Source of the DNA: an uncultured bacterium | GTDB taxonomy: Bacteria; Fidelibacterota; Marinisomatia; Marinisomatales; UBA1611 | Direction of reading: 5' to 3' | Assembly: GCA_938092125.1 (NCBI GenBank) | Contig: CALKMQ010000195.1 | Location: forward strand, 1 to 11,969 | Length of the DNA: 11,969 bases | Shown: positions 1 through 5,732 of the stretch, in pieces | How the letters are laid out: the number at the start of each line of letters is the position of its first letter | Numbering within the stretch: the first letter of the stretch is position 1 | The notes under the pieces: model-generated | Told to the model about the DNA's origin: nothing | The model's input: only the letters and a program-made list of their open reading frames with translations | Database searches by the model: none | Translations under genes and position numbers: made by a program

Positions 1-492
1 GTCTTCACAAAGTTCGCAATTATTATTTTCTCCAGTTTCAGGATCACCAACACAAAAATCTTGAGCCCAGCCATCGTCATAAACGGTATAATTAATACTT
101 ATCGGTGCTTGGACCGCTCCATCTAAATGAACAATAAAATCGTAGATCATACTGCTCTGAAATATTCCAACGTTGCTTAAACTAGAATCTCCAAACAGCA
201 CTTCTTCTCCCTGGATAACAACCGCAGGTTGACTACCCATCATATCTGAGGCGATATAAGCATCTAAGATATTAAGAGATTGTCCAAAATCAAACCTTAC
301 CCCATCTGCATAGTTTAAATCATTAGAGACCACATTTATTGAAAGTTCAACAGTGGTATGATTATCGCCTTCAGCCCTGAACGCATAAGCATCAACAGTA
401 GTACCGGTGAGATCACGGCCGCCTTGAGAGTAACTAAATGAGATGATAATGGAAAATACTAGTAAATATTTAAGATAGTTGACCTTGGTCAT
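1..492 (-). CDS. Secreted beta-rich protein, N-terminal part (3' end outside window)
   Basis: The reading frame is open from an ATG at 492 down to base 1, giving 164 residues with no stop, so the gene continues past the window. An AAAGGGA ribosome-binding site lies about nine bases upstream of the ATG. The N-terminus (MTKVNYLKYLLVFSIIISFS) is a clear signal peptide with probable cleavage near SYS-Q, so the product is exported. The mature part is rich in alternating hydrophobic residues (TVELSINVV, GVRFDF, MIYDFIVHL, ISINYTVYDDGW), which suggests a beta-sandwich, followed by a Cys-containing acidic stretch (DFCVGDPETGENNNCELCED). Secreted proteins of this style in marine FCB bacteria often carry a C-terminal sorting or FlgD-like domain, but that part is not visible. 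No specific family is recognised. It is separated by 201 bases from the gene upstream and may have its own promoter. Confidence 0.8.
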   Translation of the reverse strand, partial: MTKVNYLKYLLVFSIIISFSYSQGGRDLTGTTVDAYAFRAEGDNHTTVELSINVVSNDLNYADGVRFDFGQSLNILDAYIASDMMGSQPAVVIQGEEVLFGDSSLSNVGIFQSSMIYDFIVHLDGAVQAPISINYTVYDDGWAQDFCVGDPETGENNNCELCED

Positions 493-641
493 GTTCAAGT
501 TCCCTTTACAATAAATCTGTGATTTAAAAAATTGTGTAAAAAACGAAGTTTAATTTAATTATAAACCGAGTACTTAATATCACTTAATGAACCAAGCTTT
601 CGAGGTAAGTGACAATTAGATTATATAAAAATATTGATTGT

Positions 642-655
642 GAATCGAAAGATTC
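642..655. repeat. Small perfect inverted repeat between genes (weak terminator candidate)
   Basis: GAATC-GAAA-GATTC forms a 5-bp stem with a 4-base loop in the 201-base gap downstream of the coiled-coil anchored protein. On the transcribed (minus) strand it is followed by an AT-rich stretch containing ATTTTTATATA rather than a clean U-run. It might end the long leftward operon, but the stem is short. The same gap also holds a 14-base AT palindrome at 674-687. Confidence 0.25.
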
Positions 656-693
656 CCATTTCAATTACTAATGATTATTTAAATAATAAAATT

Positions 694-1350
694 TTAATAA
701 GGGCCATATAATTCCATAATTCTTTTTGTTAGTGTTTCTTTTGTATGCCTAAAGGATTCGGTATTCTCCATAATAGCCTCAAATGCTTGATGGATTTCTT
801 GTGTGTTTTCAACAATCATCGATTTGTTGTCCCTAATATCATCATCAAAGTTTGATAATTGTTCAATCGCTTTTTCGATTAAAGATTCTCTTTCTTGAAG
901 TTTTTTCCTAAAAAGTTCAATACGAATATCAATTTCAGCTGAAAGTTCATCGTAATGACTATAAATAAGGTCGTTATTCTCAGTAATGAGTTCCTTTGCT
1001 TCATAAACTTCATTTTCTCTGCTAATAGTCCTTATTTCGTTTTCTCTCAAACGGTTAAGTAATTCCTCATTTTGTTTACGTTGTTTATCTGCAACCCTCT
1101 TAATTGAGTATTGAACTTTATTTTTATCGTATGAGGCAACCTTACCACTTCCGTCTTCGACACTTCCAACAAAAGCTGTAATCTCGCCTAATCTATTGTA
1201 TGTAGTTATATAGCCACCATTTTGATTATCTACAACTCTTATTGAATTAACAGTAATATCACCGAGATTGTTACTTTTTGAGGCTGTAAACATTACAAAA
1301 CTTGCTGAAAGACAAATCGCTGTAATAAACCCATGTAAGTATTGATTCAT
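694..1350 (-). CDS. Membrane-anchored protein C: shared anchor module, short beta-repeat, long coiled coil
   Basis: 218 residues. Residues 1-24 form an N-terminal membrane segment or uncleaved signal (NQYLHGFITAICLSASFVMF) that is strongly like the start of the gene just upstream (1393-2001). Residues 29-40 (LGDITVNSIRVV) are shared with the third family member (5733-6350). One full 23-residue repeat (about 45-67, GGYITTYNRLGEITAFVG) and half of another follow. From about residue 83 to 212 the sequence is highly charged, rich in E, K, N and I, and reads as a long coiled coil (for example RKQNEELLNRLRENEIR). I place the start at the ATG at 1350 and not at the TTG twelve bases upstream, because GGAG lies six bases before the ATG and inside the longer version. 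The function is unknown. It is likely an envelope-anchored stalk, and the last gene of the operon. Confidence 0.85.
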   Translation of the reverse strand: MNQYLHGFITAICLSASFVMFTASKSNNLGDITVNSIRVVDNQNGGYITTYNRLGEITAFVGSVEDGSGKVASYDKNKVQYSIKRVADKQRKQNEELLNRLRENEIRTISRENEVYEAKELITENNDLIYSHYDELSAEIDIRIELFRKKLQERESLIEKAIEQLSNFDDDIRDNKSMIVENTQEIHQAFEAIMENTESFRHTKETLTKRIMELYGPY

Positions 1351-1356
1351 TTTAGA

Positions 1357-1360
1357 CTCC
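1357..1360 (-). promoter_or_regulatory. Ribosome-binding site fixing the start of protein C
   Basis: GGAG on the minus strand, six bases before the ATG at 1350. The alternative TTG start at 1362 would place this site inside the coding region, so the ATG is preferred. Confidence 0.7.
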
Positions 1361-1392
1361 AATTATTAAAATTCTTAAAAATAATTAATGTT

Positions 1393-2001
1393 TTATCTAT
1401 TAGCAGAGTTAAGCAAACCCTTATCACCTCTATCCACACCTACCATTGCTCTGAAAAGACCCGCATTATTATTCACACTTAAAAGGCCAGCATCATTTTG
1501 GTCCGTCCCAAGGAATACGGTTTCTAACCCTAGGCCGTTGTATGTTTTAATTTGACCACCATTAATTTTATTTGTACCCATATAGACTGTTTCACTTCCA
1601 CGTAAGTTAAAACATGTCATTCGACCACCTTCATTATTGACAGACTCAAGTTTTAGCGATGTTATGCCACCACGTCCACCCAAAATTATTGCACCGCCAC
1701 CTTTTTTATCAACCTCCATACTTACAACATCTTCCCCTAAAGAATTTCGAAGTTTCAAAAAACCACCATTTTTTTTTGATGAAAATTCAATATCTGCATT
1801 TTTACTTTTTGAAGATTTTAGCCATAAGTAAGACTTAAATTTATCATTACCGATTTTACCGACGACCTTTCCTTTTCCGTCAACGATAGTAATATTTTGC
1901 ACAGTAAGATTATCAATGGAACGCTTTTTTGCTCCTATAAAAAGAAAAAAGCTTGTAGTTAAAACTATTGCAGAGATGAAACCTGCCAAATACTGATTCA
2001 T
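1393..2001 (-). CDS. Membrane-anchored protein B: regular 23-residue beta-solenoid repeat protein
   Basis: 202 residues, with AGGAG five bases before the ATG. An N-terminal membrane anchor (about 1-24, MNQYLAGFISAIVLTTSFFL) is followed by an ectodomain that can be cut into exact 23-residue units starting at residues 33, 56, 79, 102, 125, 148 and 171, with a partial unit at 194. Each unit has hydrophobic positions 4 and 6, then often an Asn near 8, a Gly at 11, and a second strand around 14-18. The best units read GGRMTCFNLRGSETVYMGT and GGQIKTYNGLGLETVFLGT. Two short strands with Gly/Asn turns per unit fit a beta-solenoid or an intertwined fibre. No enzyme motif is seen. The neighbours are its paralogue C (42-base gap) and the SPL-like gene (61-base gap). 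The DNA of the B and C starts differs mostly at third codon positions, so the duplication is old and the N-terminus is conserved. The function is unknown. Confidence 0.85.
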   Translation of the reverse strand: MNQYLAGFISAIVLTTSFFLFIGAKKRSIDNLTVQNITIVDGKGKVVGKIGNDKFKSYLWLKSSKSKNADIEFSSKKNGGFLKLRNSLGEDVVSMEVDKKGGGAIILGGRGGITSLKLESVNNEGGRMTCFNLRGSETVYMGTNKINGGQIKTYNGLGLETVFLGTDQNDAGLLSVNNNAGLFRAMVGVDRGDKGLLNSANR

Positions 2002-2062
2002 ATAAACTCCTAATTAATCAAATTAAAAATTGCAGATGAATAGTTTTTTCTATTTTCTGAAA

Positions 2063-3343
2063 TTATACGATTTCTAGCTTATTCATCTTTGTAGAAACAC
2101 TGTCAAAAAGAGCTGTTTCAAATTCAACATTGTCTTTGTAATAGCTTCCAAAAACTGATTCCCAAATTGAACTCTCCTCCATACAAAGATATAAGAACAC
2201 ATCTTTGTGCCAAGATTGAAACTGATCATAGACTGTTGAGAAAATCTCTTTTTTAATTTTTTTTGTATAAGAAGATTTGCCAACAGCATCAGCCATCGGA
2301 ATTTGAAGCACTTTACTTTTTAAACCGGTTGATCTCAATTTATTAATAGCAGGCTTTATAAAAGTAAGTGTTCCCATAGAAATCATAGCAATTTCAGAGG
2401 GTTTAAACATCGACATCACTTTTTTAACAATATTTTTATAATCTTCTTCATAACCTTCATAATAAACGATTGGATGAAAGTGAAACCCAACTAGAACACC
2501 TTTGTTTGATAAATCTTTAGCTGCTTGAAGTCTTTGATTCAAACTAGCAGTACCATGTTCTTCATGGTCAATGAACAATTGTGGATTTAAAGACCAACAT
2601 ACAAATACGTTAGGAGGAAGATCTGTTTTTAATAGATGAGCAATATTATTTGATTTCGTTTTGAACTCTAAAATAATATTTGGGTTTTCTCTAGCAAATT
2701 TTAATTGAGCATCTAATACACCTTCTTTATTACCAATGACTAAAGAGTCAGAGGATTGACCAGAACCAATATGATAATTTTTATTAGGATCAAGAGGAAT
2801 ATTGGCAAGTTTTTCAGCCAAATTTTTATCTACTGAAACTTTTCCATCTGAATAGAATGTCTGAATACTACAGTAACTACATCCCAAACTACAACCTTGA
2901 ACAGCATCAATAGTCATTAAGTTACAGCAAACTGTTTTTTCAGAGGCAACAGGACACATACCAAAGACTTCATTTTCTTGATCACTTAGCTGAATTTTCC
3001 TTGGCTTCGGTCTTTCAACCTCTTTTTTAATTACTGGCTCATATTTTATTTTTGCGCCGCGCAAACCTTCCCAATAATTTTTCACATGTGCAATAACTTC
3101 TTTTCTAGATAAATCTTTATTTTGAATATTTTCAAATTCTTCAATACAAGCTCTTACGCCGCTTTCGTTCCACATATAAAGGTCCGTAGCAATGATTGAT
3201 AGCTGCCTTAAATCTTGAAATGAAAAAGGATATTTATCGCTTATTTCGACAATATCTTGCTTACTAAATTCATTGAGATTAAGAAAAACCTTATCTTTTT
3301 TTAACTGCGTAAGCTTAGCATTATTAGATTTTATCATATTCAT
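2063..3343 (-). CDS. Spore photoproduct lyase-like radical SAM protein
   Basis: 426 residues. The core (about 125-426) is like the SplB/DNA photolyase-type radical SAM family. It has the CX3CX2C cluster motif C151-SLG-C155-SY-C158, IGSGQSSDSL (192-201), WSLNP (250-254), a 'SLNQRLQAAKDL...GVLVGFHFHPI' block (267-292), AMISMGTLTF (319-328) and a C-terminal YLCMEESSIWESVFG (385-399). Radical SAM enzymes of this family cleave S-adenosylmethionine, and SplB repairs the spore UV lesion. Bacillus SplB is about 340 residues, so this protein has an extra helical N-terminal region of roughly 85-100 residues. By my alignment from memory, the SplB hydrogen-donor cysteine corresponds to a Gln near residue 196, so canonical lyase chemistry is doubtful. 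The ATG at 3343 has only a weak ribosome-binding site. It starts 17 bases after the PKD gene, so the two are probably cotranscribed. The host shows no sporulation genes here. Confidence 0.85.
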   Translation of the reverse strand: MNMIKSNNAKLTQLKKDKVFLNLNEFSKQDIVEISDKYPFSFQDLRQLSIIATDLYMWNESGVRACIEEFENIQNKDLSRKEVIAHVKNYWEGLRGAKIKYEPVIKKEVERPKPRKIQLSDQENEVFGMCPVASEKTVCCNLMTIDAVQGCSLGCSYCSIQTFYSDGKVSVDKNLAEKLANIPLDPNKNYHIGSGQSSDSLVIGNKEGVLDAQLKFARENPNIILEFKTKSNNIAHLLKTDLPPNVFVCWSLNPQLFIDHEEHGTASLNQRLQAAKDLSNKGVLVGFHFHPIVYYEGYEEDYKNIVKKVMSMFKPSEIAMISMGTLTFIKPAINKLRSTGLKSKVLQIPMADAVGKSSYTKKIKKEIFSTVYDQFQSWHKDVFLYLCMEESSIWESVFGSYYKDNVEFETALFDSVSTKMNKLEIV

Positions 3344-3360
3344 AGTTATAATTACTTTAA

Positions 3361-3855
3361 TTATTTTGCTAAAACTCTAGTCTCTAAAACAGGTAATTCA
3401 TTTGACTCTTTTAATACGTGTACAATTTTGGTGTCTTTAATAATTTCTCCATATCCATCGGTAAGGGTTATTTCGAATGCATACTCACCGGGACCAGCAT
3501 TAAAAGCAACGCGTGGAGAACTAGGGTTTGGTTCTAAATAAACCGTTTTACCGCCCGTCTGCTTCCATTCAAATATTAACTTATCAACTTTATTTGGATC
3601 ATATGAACCGCCTGCATCAAGAATAATAGTAGCCGTGTTTGTTTCAGGTCTGCCATCGTGCTTAATTCTTACTTTAAATATCTTATTTTCTAATTCCGAA
3701 ACTTTTTTCTCTTCTTCCTTTTGCTTTTTTATTTCGGCTATTTGTCTGCTTTTTTTTGCCTCTTTTTCTTCCTGAAATACTTTTTCAAGTTCTATAAGCC
3801 CTAGCAAAGCAGCAACGCAAAGTATTAGAAATAATACCGCTGTTCTATTATTCAT
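3361..3855 (-). CDS. Membrane-anchored coiled-coil protein with PKD-like domain
   Basis: 164 residues. A single N-terminal membrane segment (about 5-21, TAVLFLILCVAALLGLI) is followed by a strongly charged coiled coil (about 22-57, KVFQEEKEAKKSRQIAEIKK). A PKD/Ig-like beta-sandwich comes next (about 60-148), recognised by ILDAGGSYDP, LIFEWKQTGG, VYLEP and GEYAFEITLTDGYGE. This is the usual PKD pattern of 'DA-x-S-x-DP ... W-x-Q-T ... Y-x-F-x-L-x-V-x-D'. Such domains typically mediate extracellular or periplasmic protein-protein or glycan contact. The N-terminus is most likely cytoplasmic and the PKD domain periplasmic. The ATG at 3855 is chosen because GGAG lies eight bases upstream; a TTG two codons earlier would sit only two bases from it. 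The SPL-like gene follows after 17 bases. The function is unknown. Confidence 0.8.
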   Translation of the reverse strand: MNNRTAVLFLILCVAALLGLIELEKVFQEEKEAKKSRQIAEIKKQKEEEKKVSELENKIFKVRIKHDGRPETNTATIILDAGGSYDPNKVDKLIFEWKQTGGKTVYLEPNPSSPRVAFNAGPGEYAFEITLTDGYGEIIKDTKIVHVLKESNELPVLETRVLAK

Positions 3856-3863
3856 GAACAAAA

Positions 3864-3867
3864 CTCC
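3864..3867 (-). promoter_or_regulatory. Ribosome-binding site deciding the start of the PKD gene
   Basis: GGAG on the minus strand is eight bases from the ATG at 3855 but only two bases from the upstream TTG at 3861, which favours the ATG. Confidence 0.6.
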
Positions 3868-3930
3868 GTAATTAATGAAATACTAAAAAGACACATTTAA
3901 ATTTAAATCATTATTTAATTAGACAATGTA

Positions 3931-4080
3931 CTAATACTTTAAAGGAACAAGCCTATTGATTTCAAACATATGTTTAAGAATCAGAGCCATGCCAACATCA
4001 TATATCGGTTTAGCCCCTGGAACACTGTAATTCCATATTATAATACCAAGAAGCCAAACTATATATTTTATTTTATTCAT
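3931..4080 (-). CDS. Small 49-residue membrane protein, too short for a usual ORF list
   Basis: The minus strand from the ATG at 4080 to the TAG at 3931-3933 encodes 49 residues. The first part is MNKIKYIVWLLGIIIWNYSV, a short hydrophobic segment with aromatic ends. The second is an amphipathic tail containing PGAKPIYDVGMALILKHMF and ending EINRLVPLKY. A GGAG lies in the 18-base gap after the upstream nuclease gene, eleven bases before the ATG, which is slightly long but usable. Three things support a real gene: an early Lys pair before the membrane segment, a coherent transmembrane/amphipathic pattern, and placement in line with the operon. The opposite strand has a competing 80-codon frame that overlaps the nuclease 3' end and looks like chance. 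I recognise no named family. The likely location is the inner membrane, and the partners are unknown. Confidence 0.65.
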   Translation of the reverse strand: MNKIKYIVWLLGIIIWNYSVPGAKPIYDVGMALILKHMFEINRLVPLKY

Positions 4081-4098
4081 ATTATTTATAACTCCAAT

Positions 4099-5019
4099 CT
4101 AATCAAAGCAAACTGTTTGAAAGCTACAATAACTGCATGGATAGCTCTCTCGATCCTCTCCTACCACTGGGAACAAATCAATTTCTGTTTTATTATTTTC
4201 AACATCAGTTAACAACTCTTTCATTGAATCAATACTTTTTTCAATAAACACTTTGGCTGAATCTATTAGTCTATTAGTAGGCTTAACTTTTACAGGCAAC
4301 TGCTGGTTTAAATACACATCAAAAAGACGAATGAGCTTAAGGTCGACATTCCACTTTTGTTGAGCATAGAGCGCATATATAGCGAGCTGTACCTCATTTT
4401 CTGGTGTCACCTTACCTGTCTTCCAATCATAAATATAAACTCGTTCACCATGCCTTATCGCAAAATCTAATTTGACCCATAGCTTTGCGCCATGGACTTC
4501 AAAAGAATCAAGATCTTCGATTGCAAGCCATTGAGAATCAGACATTGTTTGAATGAAACGATAAGAGTCAGAAGCGAAAAAGCCATCAACACTATTTAAC
4601 ATAAGGTCCCTAATATCTAAGAGGGCTTGGTCTGTTGGCTTTTGATTGTAGAAATGTTCAAATAAATTTGTTTTCCATTTTGGGTTATCTTTCCATTCTT
4701 TATTTTTGGATTGTGACCACGACTGTTTAAAAACCTTAATTACATTTTCTTTTGATTTAACTATGTCTGCTTTTCTGCCATACCTCACAGCTTTGAGAGT
4801 TCTTTCAACTTCATCATGGACGATAGTACCAGCAAGCATTGGAAGAGAGGACATTTTATTCAATAAATACAATTTTTTACTAAGTTCATCCGCATCTTTA
4901 TTCCAACCACCCCAACTTCCATAATAAGAATAATAATATTTTCGTTTGCATGTATTAAATGCATTATCTCTTGAAAAACTCCAAGAAAATCTATTTTTAA
5001 ATTCTTTTTTTTCTGCCAC
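4099..5019 (-). CDS. PD-(D/E)XK nuclease with four-Cys Fe-S signature (Cas4/AddB-like fold)
   Basis: 306 residues. Nuclease motifs are in order: an N-terminal SWSFSRDNAFNTC-KRKYYY block with C24, GTIVHDEVE with H68, VKLDFAI with D185, IYDWKTGK with D198 and K200, and QLAIYALYA with Q211. The C-terminus YPCSYCSFQTVCFD supplies C295, C298 and C304. One early Cys plus three late Cys is the pattern that holds a 4Fe-4S cluster in Cas4, AddB and related RecB-type nucleases, so a DNA exo- or endonuclease acting in the cytoplasm is expected. No helicase domain is fused. The start is GTG at 5019: an in-frame TAA lies three codons upstream, and the next ATG would lose C24. There is no good ribosome-binding site and the gap to the preceding nuclease is two bases, so translation is probably coupled. 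No cas1 or cas2 is nearby, so I do not call it Cas4. Confidence 0.85.
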   Translation of the reverse strand: MAEKKEFKNRFSWSFSRDNAFNTCKRKYYYSYYGSWGGWNKDADELSKKLYLLNKMSSLPMLAGTIVHDEVERTLKAVRYGRKADIVKSKENVIKVFKQSWSQSKNKEWKDNPKWKTNLFEHFYNQKPTDQALLDIRDLMLNSVDGFFASDSYRFIQTMSDSQWLAIEDLDSFEVHGAKLWVKLDFAIRHGERVYIYDWKTGKVTPENEVQLAIYALYAQQKWNVDLKLIRLFDVYLNQQLPVKVKPTNRLIDSAKVFIEKSIDSMKELLTDVENNKTEIDLFPVVGEDRESYPCSYCSFQTVCFD

Positions 5020-5021
5020 GG

Positions 5022-5729
5022 CTAATTAAGACTGTTAAGCATGGTTACTATTTCATCTTTCATATATGGCATTGAATAAGTTTCTACATTATCATCTTTT
5101 AATTGAGCAACTAATTGCCTGGCAACCATTATGCCATAATATTTTTCAAGTATATATCTATATAAAGATAATTGGAGCGCATAATGATTGTACTTGCTAT
5201 CATCAATATTTGAGCTCTCTTTTCGAATTCCTTTTTTACCATTAAATGATTTTTTATCAATTCTTTTTGAAGTTTTCCAATCTATGAGAACATATTCACC
5301 TGAATTTTTATTCATCATCAAAACATCAATTGTACCTGCGATAGCTAGCTCCTTGCTGTAGACGATGACTTCAGAAAACGTATCAATGTTTGGTTTTGAA
5401 ATGTAAGCATCAATCCATTTTTTTGCAGCGATAGATTTAAGATCTTTTGGTTCTATACCCTCTTTTATCCAATTTTCAATTTCAAGATGAACCTCTGTTC
5501 CATGCTCTCGAGCAACCTGCCATTGCTGCATGATTGATTCTGGTGTTTCTCCAAAATATTTAGGAACATTATTTGCAAGATGGGTAGAAATCTTAACCTC
5601 ATCAAAAGGCTCAAAAAACCTATTAATTATTGTTGTTACACTTGTAAAAATAAACTCAGGCTCTTTTGAAAGCTTATACTCATGTTTTTCGATTTCTAAA
5701 CGAATGTCATTATTATTAATTTTATTCAT
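5022..5729 (-). CDS. PD-(D/E)XK exonuclease-like protein
   Basis: 235 residues. The N-terminal block FTSVTTIINRFFEPFDE is typical of phage- and bacterial RecB-like exonucleases of this type. It is followed by HGTEVHLEIENWI (H81), SEVIVYSKE (E120), AGTIDVLM (D135), LIDWKTSK (D150, K152) and YALQLSLYRYILE (Q186). These are the expected metal and lysine positions of the PD-(D/E)XK fold. No Fe-S cysteines are present, which separates it from the second nuclease gene. The length is close to a single-domain exonuclease with no helicase or recombinase part. It begins three bases after the stop of anchored protein A and ends two bases before the Fe-S nuclease, so the three are almost certainly one transcript. 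It might act with the neighbouring nuclease as a pair. A prophage-derived origin is possible, but no other phage genes are seen. Confidence 0.82.
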   Translation of the reverse strand: MNKINNNDIRLEIEKHEYKLSKEPEFIFTSVTTIINRFFEPFDEVKISTHLANNVPKYFGETPESIMQQWQVAREHGTEVHLEIENWIKEGIEPKDLKSIAAKKWIDAYISKPNIDTFSEVIVYSKELAIAGTIDVLMMNKNSGEYVLIDWKTSKRIDKKSFNGKKGIRKESSNIDDSKYNHYALQLSLYRYILEKYYGIMVARQLVAQLKDDNVETYSMPYMKDEIVTMLNSLN

Positions 5730-5732
5730 ATT

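Noticed and set aside
674..687. Perfect 14-base palindrome ATTATTTAAATAAT as an operator
   Set aside because: It is made only of A and T in a very AT-rich gap. Such palindromes are expected by chance, and no second copy was found.
1637..1831. Plus-strand 64-codon frame inside protein B
   Set aside because: It is antisense to a strongly periodic protein, and its Pro/Phe-rich product mirrors the Gly/Lys repeats on the other strand.
2083..2289. Second minus-strand frame inside the SPL-like gene, considered as a frameshift
   Set aside because: The main frame is intact through the conserved C-terminal YLCMEE...FGS block, so the other frame is a shadow.
3893..3909. ATTTAAATTTAAAT repeat upstream of the PKD gene as a regulatory site
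   Set aside because: It is low-complexity AT sequence and is not repeated before other genes of the cluster.
3970..4212. Plus-strand 80-codon reading frame
   Set aside because: It overlaps the 3' end of the Fe-S nuclease gene and the 49-residue membrane gene, is alone on the plus strand, has low-complexity Ile/Tyr/Asn composition, and no ribosome-binding site stands out.
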